From Planctomycetota bacterium (lineage in GTDB: Bacteria > Planctomycetota > MHYJ01 > WSZJ01 > JACPWG01): a stretch of DNA of 58,352 nt. Within the stretch, counting starts at the first letter, position 1. The number at the start of each line of letters is the position of its first letter. A model generated the notes under the pieces. The model had not been told where the DNA came from. It ran no database searches and saw only the letters and a list, made by a program, of their open reading frames with translations. The translations under genes were made by a program, and so were the position numbers. Of the stretch, positions 49,808-58,038 are shown piece by piece. The stretch lies in contig JACPWG010000115.1 in NCBI GenBank assembly GCA_016197205.1, positions 1 through 58,352 on the forward strand. Direction: 5' to 3'.

Positions 49808-51025
49808 TCAATGTACACTCGGCTTCGCCCCTCCCTCCGCCTGCGGCGGCTCTTCTCTCGCCGCCTTCAACAAGTGGCCCGCGATCACCAACCGCTGGAT
49901 TTCCGTCGTCCCTTCGTACACGCGGAGCGCACGCACCGAACGATACAGCCGATCGACCGGGTGGTCCGCAAGGCAGCCCGCGCCGCCGAGGATCTGGACG
50001 GCGTCGTCGACGATGCGCTGCGCGGCCTCCGTCGCGAAGGACTTGGCCATCGCGGACTCCACCGTGACGCGCTCGGCGCCGCGGTCCTTTTCCCAGGCCG
50101 CCCGGTAGACGAGGAGCCGGGCCGCGGCAAGGTCGGTGGCCATGCGCGCCAGCTTGTCCTGGATCAGTTGGAACTCGGCGAGCGGCTTCCCGAACTGCCG
50201 CCGGCGGAGCGCGTGGGTCGTAGCTTCCGCGAGGGCGCGTTCGGCCATGCCGCAGGCCGCGGCGCCGACGGTCGCGCGTAGCCGATCGAGCGTGGCCATG
50301 CCGAGCTTGAAACCCTCCCCCTCCGCGCCCACGCGGCACGAGGCAGGGATGCGGCACGACTCGAAGGCCAGCTCCCCGAGCGGGTGCGGCGAGGCGAGGA
50401 TCTGCGCGCGAACGAAACGCAGCCCCGGCGTGCCCGCTTCGACCACGAAGCAGGTGAGCCCCTTGTTTCCCCTCGCCGGCTCGGTCGAGGCGAAGACCGT
50501 GTAGCAATCGGCGATGCCCGCGTTCGAAATAAAAACCTTTGCGCCGTCGAGCACGTAGTCGCCGCCGTCACGGCGGGCGACGGTTGCGAGGGAGGAGACG
50601 TCGGAGCCCGCCTCCCGCTCCGTCATCGCGAAGGCCGCCATCGACTCGCCACGGGCGACGCGCGGGAGCCAGCGGCGCTTCTGTTCCTCGGTGCCGGCGA
50701 GCGTGAGCGGCATGGAGCCAAGGGCCTGGAGCGCGAAAACCGCGTCGGCGAGGGGCGAGACGGCCGCCAGCGCCTCGCGCACGAGCGCGCAGGCACGGAG
50801 GTCGGGGCTGCCCGGATGTCCACCGTAGGCCGGCGGCACGGCATGCGCGAAAAGACCCGCGCGTCCGGCGCGCGCCAGGATCTCGCGCGCCTGTCCGCGA
50901 GCGGCGCCGTCGTCCTCCGCGGCGCCCAGCGGGGCAAGCTCCTTCGCCGCGAAGGTCGCCGATGCCGCGGCGAGCAGGAGGTGGCGTTCGTCGAGGAACG
51001 CGCGCACGGTGCGAACGTCGGGCAA
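49808..51025 (-). CDS. Acyl-CoA dehydrogenase
   Basis: A protein of about 405 residues. The fold marks are AFAMTEREAGSDVSSLATVA (FAD/substrate loop), KVFISNAGIADCYTVFA, GTPGLRFVRAQ, GEGFKLGMATLDRLRATVGA, RRQFGKPLAEFQLIQDKLARMA, QILGGAGCLADHPVDRLYRSVR and catalytic Glu in RVYEGTTEIQRLVI. It should introduce an alpha-beta double bond into an acyl- or ring-CoA substrate and pass electrons to ETF. The start is unsure: the longer frame runs into MITE-like B copy 3, so TTG at 51025 (MPDVRTVRAFLDE) or a nearby GTG is preferred. No ribosome site is clear. Confidence 0.9.
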   Translation of the reverse strand: MPDVRTVRAFLDERHLLLAAASATFAAKELAPLGAAEDDGAARGQAREILARAGRAGLFAHAVPPAYGGHPGSPDLRACALVREALAAVSPLADAVFALQALGSMPLTLAGTEEQKRRWLPRVARGESMAAFAMTEREAGSDVSSLATVARRDGGDYVLDGAKVFISNAGIADCYTVFASTEPARGNKGLTCFVVEAGTPGLRFVRAQILASPHPLGELAFESCRIPASCRVGAEGEGFKLGMATLDRLRATVGAAACGMAERALAEATTHALRRRQFGKPLAEFQLIQDKLARMATDLAAARLLVYRAAWEKDRGAERVTVESAMAKSFATEAAQRIVDDAVQILGGAGCLADHPVDRLYRSVRALRVYEGTTEIQRLVIAGHLLKAAREEPPQAEGGAKPSVH

Positions 51026-51072
51026 GGGTCGGGCTCGCAGTGAGGAGGGAAGGGCGGGCGCGCGCCTGGCGC

Positions 51073-51186
51073 CCGCGCAACAATAACGGCGCAGACTCGG
51101 ACCTCGAGGCACCTGGGGGCATGGGCCGGAGGCCTGCCCCCCCAGGCATCGGTCGATCCACGAACCTGTAAAGTAATGCTTGCGCG
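51073..51186 (+). repeat. MITE-like element family B, copy 3
   Basis: A shortened copy (about 114 bp) with both ends kept (CGCGCAACAATAACG; TAATGCTTGCGCG) and a smaller central hairpin. It lies between the enoyl-CoA hydratase-like and acyl-CoA dehydrogenase genes, inside what looks like one catabolic gene cluster. Confidence 0.65.
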
Positions 51187-51191
51187 CGCGC

Positions 51192-51992
51192 CTAGCGGAA
51201 CGCGGGCGGGCGCTTCTCCCGGAAGGCCTCGTACGCCTCTCGGAAATTCGCCTCGCGCATGCAGACCGCCTGGAGCTGCGCCTCCGCCTCGATCGCCGAG
51301 TCCAGGTCCATGGAGGCCTCGCGGTGGAGCAGCTCTTTCGTCATCGCCAGGGCGAAGCTCGGGCCTTGCGCGAGCCGCGTCGCCCACGCGCGCGCCTCCT
51401 CGACGACGCGCTCCGCGGGGACGACCCGGTTGTAGAGGCCGATCCGCTCGGCCTCCCGCGCCTCGACGAAATCGCCGGTCAGCAGCAGCTCGGTCGCGCG
51501 ACCGAGCCCGATGAGGCGCGGCAGCAGCCACGCCGCGCCCATGTCCGCGCCGGCGAGGCCGACCTTCGTGAAGAGGAACGCGATCCGCGCCGACTCGGCG
51601 GCAATGCGCACGTCGCAGGCCGCGGCGATGACCGCGCCGGCGCCGGCCGTGAGTCCGTTCAAGGCCGCGACGACCGGCCGCCCGCAGCGCCGGATCGCGA
51701 GCACGAGCGCACCCGTGAGCCGGGTGAACGCGAGCAGCGAGGGATAGTCGCGGTCGAGGAGCCGGCCGATGATCGACTCCACGTCGCCGCCGGAGCAGAA
51801 GCCGCGCCCCGCGCCCGTCAGGATCACGGCGCGCACGCCCGGCTCCGAGGAGAGCGCCACGAACGTCGACCGCAGTTCTTCGTACACTTCGAAGGTGAGC
51901 GCGTTCAGGCGTTCGGGTCTGTTGAGCGTGAGCGTTGCGACCCCGGTTGCCGCATCGTGACTGTACTCGAAGGTCGTAGGCGAGATCGGCAT
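51192..51992 (-). CDS. Enoyl-CoA hydratase/isomerase family protein
   Basis: A protein of 266 residues. Crotonase marks: LTLNRPERLNALTFEVYEEL, the first oxyanion element GRGFCSGGDVES, and NGLTAGAGAVIAAACDVRIA for the second. The two catalytic Glu of classical hydratases are replaced: GAGAV where GGGCE is usual, and FTKVGLAGADMGAAWLLPR where PEI is usual. The Asp in GADMG is kept, as in isomerase-type members and in the crotonases that accompany 2-aminobenzoyl-CoA genes. It is therefore probably an isomerase, hydratase or ring hydrolase of aryl-CoA catabolism. GAGG precedes the ATG at 51992. Confidence 0.88.
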   Translation of the reverse strand: MPISPTTFEYSHDAATGVATLTLNRPERLNALTFEVYEELRSTFVALSSEPGVRAVILTGAGRGFCSGGDVESIIGRLLDRDYPSLLAFTRLTGALVLAIRRCGRPVVAALNGLTAGAGAVIAAACDVRIAAESARIAFLFTKVGLAGADMGAAWLLPRLIGLGRATELLLTGDFVEAREAERIGLYNRVVPAERVVEEARAWATRLAQGPSFALAMTKELLHREASMDLDSAIEAEAQLQAVCMREANFREAYEAFREKRPPAFR

Positions 51993-52001
51993 GCTTGACA
52001 C

Positions 52002-52439
52002 CTCAACGGAGGTTCGCGCCGCGAGGAGCGAATTCAGGCACCGACCCGAGAGAGGGCTAGGCTATTGCCCTGTGGGATTTGCTCGAATGCGCAAATCTTG
52101 CGGAGACAATGACCAATTTCCAAGGACCAATCAATGCCCAAATGACCAAGGGCTTGCGCTCCAGCAGCGAAGAGAGCTCACGGCACCGCGGCCCTGACGC
52201 CGGTCACATGTTAAGGTTGGTCATTCGGGCTTCGTGATTGATTGGTCATCGGACATTGGAGCTTGGTCATTCGTCAGCGGGCTTTGGTTGCGGCCACGGG
52301 CCGCGGTAGGGGCCCGCTCAAAAGTGACTGCGCACGCGCTGTGCTCACGACTCCTGGGGGCGCAAGCCGGCCCGCGCGACCCGGCACACGGTCTTCGAAT
52401 GCGGTCGCGGTTCACGGGAGCGTCGCCGGCAGACGCGCT
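52002..52439. repeat. Spacer with inverted AATGACCAAT repeats and a decayed family B piece
   Basis: AATGACCAATTTCCAAGGACC and AAATGACCAAG (about 52108-52151) face GGTCATTCGG, TTGGTCATCGG and CTTGGTCATTCG (52215-52277). A degenerate MITE-like B piece (AAAAGTGACTGCGCA...GACTCCTGGGGGCGC) lies at 52318-52365. No gene. Confidence 0.55.
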
Positions 52440-52841
52440 TCACGGCAGCACCGCGGTGCCCTCGATCTCGACACGCGCGCCTGGCTCCAGCAGCGCCTTC
52501 ACCTCGACGAGCGACATCGCGGGAAAGTGCTTCCCCATCACGCGCCGATACGCGTCCCCGATCGCGCGCAGGTCCCGCTCGTACTCCTGCTTGTCCACGA
52601 CGAAGATGGTGAGCCGGGCGACGTCCTCCGGGCGGCCACCGGCCGCGCGCACGACCGCGACGACGTTTCGCAGGGTGGTCTCGAACTGTCCGGCGAAGTC
52701 CGCGCCGACCAGGTGATGCCACTCGTCCCAAGCAACTTGGCCCGCGATGAAGAGCAGCCGGCCGCCCGCGGGGGCGAGCATCCCATTCGAGTACCCTTTC
52801 GCTGCGCCAAGGGACTCGGGGTTGATCGGCGTCAGGCTCAT
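52440..52841 (-). CDS. RidA-family protein
   Basis: A protein of 133 residues of the RidA/YjgF/UK114 family, trimeric enamine/imine deaminases. It contains NPESLGAAKGYSNGMLAP, FIAGQVAWDE, FAGQFETTLRNVVAVVRAAGG, DVARLTIFVVDKQEYERDLR, FPAMSLVEVKALLEPGARVEI. True RidA uses an Arg in the R-P-C/A-x-R-x-x-V motif near the end; here the stretch is PAMSLVEV, so this belongs to one of the Rid subgroups that lack it, and deaminase activity is not assured. It overlaps the SDR stop by 4 bp, so the two are coupled. Such Rid proteins often sit in amino-aromatic catabolic clusters. Confidence 0.85.
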   Translation of the reverse strand: MSLTPINPESLGAAKGYSNGMLAPAGGRLLFIAGQVAWDEWHHLVGADFAGQFETTLRNVVAVVRAAGGRPEDVARLTIFVVDKQEYERDLRAIGDAYRRVMGKHFPAMSLVEVKALLEPGARVEIEGTAVLP

Positions 52842-53614
52842 CCGAGGAACCCTCCGCCGTCCAGCACGATCGCCTGCCCATTGATCCCGCCGGCCCGCTC
52901 GTCGCAAAGCGAAACGACCAGGTACGCGACCTCGTCCACGCCGATGAGCCGCCTCTGCGGGGTCGTCTTCACCATGCCCTCCAGCGCCTCCTCGCGCGTG
53001 CGCCCCGTCTTCGCGACGATCCGGTCGATGGCCGCCCGCGTCAACTCCGTGTCCACGTAGCCCGGACATACGGCGTTCACCGTGACGCCCGACGCCGCGA
53101 CCTCCGCGGCGACGCAGCGCGTGAAGCCGATCACGGCGTGCTTGGAAGCGGCGTAGGCGGCGATGTACGGACCTCCGGTCCGGCCGGCCACGGAGGCGAC
53201 GTTCACGATCCGTCCCCATTTGCGGGCGAACATGCCCGGGAGGACGGCCTGAGTACAGAGGAAGGTACCGGTTGCGTTCACCGCGAAGACGCGGTTCCAG
53301 TCCGCGAGCGGGAGGGACTTGACCGGCGCGGACATCGCGATCCCGGCGTTGTTCACGAGGATGTCGATGGCGCCGACCTCGCGGTGCGCCACGCGGAGGA
53401 GCGCGCGCACGTCGGCGGCCTTCGTGACGTCGCAACGTGTCGCCGCCGCGCGTCGACCGCGCGCGGAGAGCTCGGCGGCGATCGCCTCGACCTCGCTCGT
53501 AGTGCGGGCGGCGAGAAGAACCGACGCGCCGGCCTCGGCCAGCGCGCGCCCGACGGCCGCGCCGATCCCGCGCCCCCCGCCCGTCACCACCGCGCCGCGG
53601 CCTTTCAAGTCCAT
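52838..53614 (-). CDS. Short-chain dehydrogenase/reductase
   Basis: A classical SDR of 258 residues: TGGGRGIG (11-18), NNAG (88-91), Ser141, Tyr154 and Lys158 in YAASK, and VCPGYVDTELTR after it. The C-terminal AIVLDGGGFL ending is typical of 3-hydroxyacyl-type (FabG/HBDH-like) members. It probably oxidises or reduces a 3-hydroxyacyl-CoA or related intermediate of the cluster. It is the first gene of SDR-RidA and has a promoter at 53621-53649 that would make its mRNA leaderless, in keeping with the absence of a ribosome site. Confidence 0.92.
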   Translation of the reverse strand: MDLKGRGAVVTGGGRGIGAAVGRALAEAGASVLLAARTTSEVEAIAAELSARGRRAAATRCDVTKAADVRALLRVAHREVGAIDILVNNAGIAMSAPVKSLPLADWNRVFAVNATGTFLCTQAVLPGMFARKWGRIVNVASVAGRTGGPYIAAYAASKHAVIGFTRCVAAEVAASGVTVNAVCPGYVDTELTRAAIDRIVAKTGRTREEALEGMVKTTPQRRLIGVDEVAYLVVSLCDERAGGINGQAIVLDGGGFLG

Positions 53615-53620
53615 GCGGAT

Positions 53621-53649
53621 ACTCTATGCCGTCGGCGGCGCGACCGCAA
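53621..53649 (-). promoter_or_regulatory. Promoter predicting a leaderless mRNA (SDR gene)
   Basis: Minus strand: TTGCGG (53644-53649), a 17-nt spacer and TAGAGT (53621-53626). Six bases past the -10 box is 53614, the A of the ATG. Confidence 0.5.
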
Positions 53650-53754
53650 TCAAAAGTCGCTCCCGCCGGCAAGCCTGGTGCCCCGTAGCCGAACTGCCGC
53701 CACCGTCCTCGAAGGCCGACGCCGCCGGCCGCAGTTCCGCCTCCAGGCGGTGCG

Positions 53755-54156
53755 TTGGGTGGCACGGGTTCGGACAAGCAGCAAGCTAACGAAGCCCGAG
53801 TGCGCGGGACACCAGGATTCGACCTGACGCGCGATCGTCCCCCGGACTTTGCCCTCGAAATCGAAATCAGCTCCTGCCTGCCGGATCGAGAGTCGATCTA
53901 CGCCGCGCTCGGCGTGCCGGAGCTCTGGAGATTCGAGGGTGAACAGCTGCGGATCTTCACTCTTGGCGAAGCCGGAGGCTATGAGGCTCGGGAGCGGAGC
54001 GAGGCCCTGCCCGGACCACCGATCTCCGAGCTTGAACGGTTCCTCGCGCTCTGGAACACCATGGACGATCCTTCCCTGGTGCGCTCGTTTCGGGCCTGGG
54101 TCCGGCAGCACGGACGGGCGGGCGCACTCGAGTCCCGCAGCTCCCACTTCGAGTAG
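53755..54156 (+). pseudogene. N-terminally truncated Uma2-family (DUF820) gene
   Basis: About 130 codons. DLTRDRPPDFALEIEISSCL, DRESIYAALGVPELWRFEGE and LRIFTLGEAGGYEARERSEA match the C-terminal half of Uma2-type PD-(D/E)xK proteins, including the catalytic-region D and E-x-E. Full members are about 190-230 residues; here the first 80 or so are missing, the only start in reach is a TTG, and upstream DNA gives no matching frame. It is probably a dead fragment. Confidence 0.65.
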
Positions 54157-54498
54157 CTCCCCCCCCCTCGGACCGCTCGCCGGTTCGCCCGCCGCCTGCC
54201 TCGGCTCCAAGCTACGCACGGCCTCTGGTCCGATTTCCGAGGCGGTCCCGAGTCGCACTCCCACCTTCTTCGCTCGCGACGAAGAAAGCAAGCCTCGCGG
54301 CGACTGAACCTGCTCGAAGCCGCGGGCAAGTCTCCACAGGGCGTGAGGAGCTCTTCCGCGCAAATTTCGTGAGCCGAGGGAGGGCTCGGACGGCTCAGGG
54401 TTCTCGCAAACTCTTGTGCGGAAGCACCTACACCTCACGCATGGCGCGCGGGCATCGGGTTTGCCATACGGCCACCCGACCCCATTCGAGGACACGCC
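54157..54498. other. Intergenic spacer before the PLP enzyme gene
   Basis: About 340 bp, no gene or clear repeat recognised. TCGCTCGCGACGAAGAAAGC (54272-54291) and neighbours show no coding bias. Confidence 0.4.
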
Positions 54499-55704
54499 AT
54501 GCGACCCCCCGCCCTCTTCGAACTCCGGCCAGACCTGATCGTCGAAGTGCCTTGGCTGCCGCTCGCCTCGGCCCCCACGCCGGTGCACGCTCTCCGCGAG
54601 TTCGGCCGCCTCGTCGGCGGAGCGCGGCTCTACGCGAAGCGCGAGGACCTGACCGACGACGACGGGTACGGCGGGAACAAAGTCCGCAATCTGGAATTTC
54701 TCTTGGGGGACGCGGTCGCGCGGGGCGCGCGGCGAATCGTGACCGTGGCGCCACGCGGGTCGAATTTCGTCGCGGCCCTGGCGGCGCAAGCGCCGCGCAT
54801 GGGGCTCTCGGTCGAGGTCGCGCAATTCGCGCCTGCCCACTCCCACCAAATCGATGCGCACGCGGCCTTCGCCGCGGCGCAAGGAGCGCGCCTGACGACC
54901 TGGCGCGGGCGACTCGGCGCCCTCCCTGCGGCGCTCGCGGCCGTCTTCGCAAGGGCGCGGGGCGGCTCAGGTGTATACCCGATAACGCCCGGCGGGTCGA
55001 GCGTGATGGGCACGCTGGGGCCGATGAACGCGGCGCTGGAGCTGGCCGCGCAGGTGGCGCGCGGCGAGGCGCCCGCCCCGGACGCGGTCGTCGTCGGCGT
55101 AGGGACGTGCGGGACGATGGCGGGGCTGCTGGCGGGCTTCGCGCTTGCGGGACTGTCCACGCGCGTCATCGGGATCCGGTGCGTGGACCGGCTGATTTGC
55201 CGGTGCGAGCGGGTGGCGCGGCTGGCGAACGCGATGCTGGCGCGCGTCGGCGAGGCGGCGCGGTTCCGCGCTCGAGACGTTGACCTGCGGGACGGCTGGA
55301 ACGACCACGGCTACGGTCGCGCGTCGGCCGCGGCCGCCAAAGCGATCGAGTCGCTGCGGGCAACGGAAGGGATCCACCTCGACACGACCTACACGTCGAA
55401 GGTCGTCGCTGCGCTCGCGGACTTCGCGCGCCCGGGCTGCGAACTCGCCGGGCGCACCGTGCTCTACTGGCACACGTACAGCCCCGCGGCCATGCGTTGG
55501 GCGGAGGGGCAAAATGGCGACAAGCCCTGGCGGAGCCTCCCGCCCGCCCCCGCGTCTCATCGTCCTCCGCCCGCGCTCCCCCCCTCCCTGCCGCCGCCGC
55601 CCCCGGCCTCCCGCGCCCGGTCGACGATCGACAGCCGCGCCTCGTCCGCGAGCGCGTTCACCGACGGCGCGTACATCGCCTCCACCCGCGTCGGCAGGCA
55701 GTGA
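54499..55704 (+). CDS. ACC deaminase/D-cysteine desulfhydrase family PLP enzyme with abnormal C-terminal tail
   Basis: A protein of 401 residues. Fold type II marks: LYAKREDLT, GYGGNKVRNLEFLLGDA with the PLP Lys, VAPRGSNFVAALA, YPITPGGSS (phosphate loop), GVGTCGTMAGLLAG and GIHLDTTYTSKVVAAL. Closest in type to D-cysteine desulfhydrase / 1-aminocyclopropane-1-carboxylate deaminase relatives; the substrate is not certain. The family normally ends soon after TVLYWHTYS (about residue 332). Here the frame runs on for about 65 residues of Pro/Ser/Arg-rich sequence that is antisense to the alpha-2-macroglobulin pseudogene, so the true stop codon seems to have been lost. Confidence 0.85.
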   Translation: MRPPALFELRPDLIVEVPWLPLASAPTPVHALREFGRLVGGARLYAKREDLTDDDGYGGNKVRNLEFLLGDAVARGARRIVTVAPRGSNFVAALAAQAPRMGLSVEVAQFAPAHSHQIDAHAAFAAAQGARLTTWRGRLGALPAALAAVFARARGGSGVYPITPGGSSVMGTLGPMNAALELAAQVARGEAPAPDAVVVGVGTCGTMAGLLAGFALAGLSTRVIGIRCVDRLICRCERVARLANAMLARVGEAARFRARDVDLRDGWNDHGYGRASAAAAKAIESLRATEGIHLDTTYTSKVVAALADFARPGCELAGRTVLYWHTYSPAAMRWAEGQNGDKPWRSLPPAPASHRPPPALPPSLPPPPPASRARSTIDSRASSASAFTDGAYIASTRVGRQ

Positions 55705-56109
55705 AAGCGGCCCGGCACTTCCGCGCGCAGCTTGTACGTGAGCGTCCGGCGGCGTTAACCGCGCATACTCCCGCGTGACCGACACGCCGTTCGACGATCC
55801 CTTCACGTCCTCTTCCTGGGTGAAGTACCGAAGCTCCACCGACCAGTAGAGCGAGCCGGTCCCCTCGCGCCGGATCGTGACCCGCCGCCGGCCGTCCTGC
55901 ACGGCGTCACCCACGACCGACAGCTCGCCGTCGCCGTTCTGGGCATCGTAGAGGCAGTCGAGCCCTGCCCGGACGATGCGCGACAGCTCGCGCGAACCGA
56001 GCACCGAGTCGTGCCCGCACCAGCCCGCCGGCCGGAGGTTGCCGTCGGAGACCGCCTCGGGCAGGCGCGCGGCCACGTCCTCCAGTCGGATCCCCAGCTC
56101 GGGGAGCAA
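55557..56109 (-). pseudogene. Internally deleted alpha-2-macroglobulin family pseudogene (3' part)
   Basis: Reading 5' to 3' on the minus strand: IRLEDVAARLPEAV, RIVRAGLDCLYDAQNGDG (in intact members followed by GGWGWW), then a jump to VVGDAVQDGRRRVTIRREGT, SLYWSVELRYFTQEED, NGVSVTREYARLT, then a frameshift and a second jump to RTLTYKLRAEVPGRF, MYAPSVNALADEARLSIVD and stop. Order and wording fit the C-terminal third of bacterial alpha-2-macroglobulin-like proteins, with two internal deletions of roughly 100-200 codons each. Its last 190 bp repeat the window's right end (two mismatches). It lies antisense to the end of the PLP enzyme frame. Confidence 0.75.
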
Positions 56110-56120
56110 GGAGGGAAAGC

Positions 56121-56342
56121 ATGCGCCGGGGACGGCTCGGTGGCGTCGTCATCGTCGCTACTCTCACAACCTTTGGCCTACTCCTTCCCGTCATCGGCCC
56201 CGCGATCTCGGTCATCCATTTCCGCGGCGACGTAGGGAAACCGGGGGACGAGCCGATCGGGTCCAGGCGACGGAACTCGACGAGTTGGTCTCGGACGCTC
56301 ACCGCGACGGGTGCCCCCTGCGTTGGCAACAGCCACCTCTGA
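56121..56342 (+). CDS. Small putative membrane or secreted protein
   Basis: A frame of 73 residues starting MRRGRLGGVVIVATLTTFGL, a basic start and a hydrophobic stretch to about residue 30 (signal peptide or single anchor), then a polar tail with one Cys. GGAGGG lies six bases before the ATG. No homologue is recognised. It lies between two degraded or mobile regions and may be spurious. Confidence 0.35.
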   Translation: MRRGRLGGVVIVATLTTFGLLLPVIGPAISVIHFRGDVGKPGDEPIGSRRRNSTSWSRTLTATGAPCVGNSHL

Positions 56343-56383
56343 GGTCTCCCTCCACGGGGGACGCGGTCACTTCCCGGCGCGGG

Positions 56384-56794
56384 CTACGGACGGAGCATTT
56401 CCACACGGAGTTCGCTGCATCGCAAAAGTCCCGCGTCGTTGGTGAGGAAGAGGTCCACTCTCTCGTCGATGGCCGTGGCGAGGTGGATCGCATCGGGGGT
56501 TCGAAACCGGTATCGGGCGCGAAGGTCCGTTGCCCGCTCGACGATTCCGGCACCGATCTCGGCAAGAACCAGGCGGTCGGCCCCGAAAAAGGCATCGTAC
56601 GCGACGAGAAGTCGGGTGTCTGCTTCCCGGAGGGGGCGGGTGCGGCACTCCAAGCGAGACAACCTTGAGGTGACCAGGCGGGAGGCCGGATCCGCGCCAT
56701 GCGCCTCCAGGCGTTTCCTCATCGTGTCATGAAATGGACTGCTCGCCTCGATCAGGTAAATAATGCAGCACGCATCCAGGTAGATCCGAGTCAT
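56384..56794 (-). CDS. PIN-domain toxin (VapC-like)
   Basis: A protein of 136 residues. The PIN acidic residues are all present: Asp7 (IYLDACCIIYLIE), Glu49 (SRLSRLECR), Asp101 (RTPDAIHLATA) and Asp120 (FLTNDAGLL). It should be a Mg2+-dependent ribonuclease that blocks growth when free. Its start overlaps the antitoxin stop (ATGA). The spacing of PIN motifs is typical of stand-alone VapC toxins; the RNA target is unknown. Confidence 0.9.
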   Translation of the reverse strand: MTRIYLDACCIIYLIEASSPFHDTMRKRLEAHGADPASRLVTSRLSRLECRTRPLREADTRLLVAYDAFFGADRLVLAEIGAGIVERATDLRARYRFRTPDAIHLATAIDERVDLFLTNDAGLLRCSELRVEMLRP

Positions 56795-57024
56795 CGCTCA
56801 CCCCAAGCGTCGCGTTCTTCCCGAACCTGCAGATCGATGTCCTCCTGGGTACGGGTTCCCGGGGAGAGGCTCGCAATCAGGCTGAAAACATCGCCGTAGG
56901 TCGGCCGAGGCGCTTCGACGGCCGCCTGGAGGAGGACCTCGACCTCCAGGCCGTCTTGGAGCCCCGGGTCTTCCTTGAGTTCAATGGTCTTGCCATGGAC
57001 TACGCCGTGGAGAGTGGATTTCAT
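56791..57024 (-). CDS. Antitoxin partner of the PIN toxin (DUF104/AbrB-like)
   Basis: A protein of 77 residues. The N-terminal half, TLHGVVHGKTIELKEDPGL and GLEVEVLL, resembles the beta-rich DUF104 (AF2212-like) or AbrB-type antitoxins; the C-terminal part (GTRTQEDIDLQVREERDAWG) is the charged helix that would wrap the toxin. GGAGC lies ten bases upstream of the ATG at 57024; an ATG at 57033 is too close to it. It is coupled to the toxin by a 4-bp overlap and probably represses the pair. Confidence 0.82.
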   Translation of the reverse strand: MKSTLHGVVHGKTIELKEDPGLQDGLEVEVLLQAAVEAPRPTYGDVFSLIASLSPGTRTQEDIDLQVREERDAWGER

Positions 57025-57033
57025 CGCCGTCAT

Positions 57034-57430
57034 GCTCCAACGGGGGCCGCGCGGTCAGCAAATTCACTCTGCGATTTCCGTTCGAGAGCCCCCAGGAGTT
57101 AGCCGTGGGTCTCTGCGAGGATTCGGTCGTCGTCCTCGGACCTCGCGGCGGCCATGCCGCAAGCGCATCGCCGTAGCTCTTTCCTTCAGGCGTGCAAGGG
57201 CGGGATCGTCCGCACCTGCAGCTCGACCTCTAGGACCTCCGGCCCGAGCAGAAATGGCTTCACCCGCCTTCGTTCGGAGGGGTCATCGCTAAGCCCCTGA
57301 CATATCCTGAAGTGCGTGTCGCAACGCATCCGATTTTACTGCACAGGACGCCGGATCGCAAGCTCCGCACCGGGCGGCGTTTCGCCGGGAGGAAGGGCAG
57401 CAGACGGCTGAGTACAGCCTCGCAGCGCGG
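57034..57430. other. Intergenic spacer upstream of the toxin-antitoxin pair
   Basis: About 400 bp with no recognisable gene. The antitoxin promoter should lie in its first 150 bp, but no good -35/-10 pair was found. Confidence 0.4.
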
Positions 57431-57431
57431 C

Positions 57432-57725
57432 AGTGCCGCAGCCAAGCGACGACGGAACCACAGATGTCACAGATTTACGACGATTTCACAGATTCGCAAT
57501 CTGTGTAATCGCGTAGAATCTGAGTCATAACCGCCGAAAAGCTTGCTTTTGGGGCAACGAAATCCCAGCAGAAAACTCGCGAGATTGGCGAAATTCGCGG
57601 TTCGTCTTTCGGTGTTTTCGGCGTCTTCGGTGGCTCGTCCCTTTGGTTGCGGCCGGCGGCTGCTCTGGGAAATCTGTGGTTTTCGTGGCGTTCGACCCAA
57701 GCAAAAATGGTCGCAAGAGAACAAT
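57432..57725. repeat. Dispersed repeat family D, right-end copies
   Basis: 57432-57515 is an inverted relative of 12740-12838 (CAGTGCCGCAGCCAAGCGAC, GACGGAACCACAG, then CACAGATTT hairpins). 57640-57725 carries CGGCGGCTGCTCTGGGAAATC and related units found inverted at 38230-38320. Noncoding. Confidence 0.65.
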
Positions 57726-57885
57726 CTTCGAACGATTAGCTGTGCAAAATGACAAGGCTCAAGGGTTCAGTGGCCAACCCTTTCAAGGAGGGCGAACGAG
57801 GCGAGTGTTGCGGAACACGCCATCAACGGTTCGAGCGCGGAAAGGGGCGAAGTTCTGGGTGCTCGCCTCCGCCGGCCTCGAGCCC

Positions 57886-58038
57886 TTGTGGTGCAGGGCT
57901 TCCGCCCTGCACCGGCGGGACACCTGGGATGGAAATTACTCAGCCCGTTGGGTGCGGGGCCGGCTCGACGGGGAGCCAGGGAGATATGTCGGACGCTCCT
58001 TGCGGGCGCGGGCGCAGGGCGGAAGCCCTGCACCACAA
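57886..58038. repeat. 153-bp element with 25-bp perfect inverted ends
   Basis: Left arm 57886-57910 (TTGTGGTGCAGGGCTTCCGC...) and right arm 58014-58038 are perfect reverse complements. Each arm holds its own small palindrome GCAGGGC..GCCCTGC. It appears to interrupt sequence that is continuous in the related spacer at 11094-11224, which would make it an inserted element. No coding capacity. Confidence 0.65.

Noticed and set aside
48141..50507. A longer N-terminal extension of the flavin oxidoreductase (788 codons).
   Set aside because: The extension runs through ATTGCTGATT repeats and antisense acyl-CoA dehydrogenase sequence; the FMN-barrel start near 49643 fits the family.
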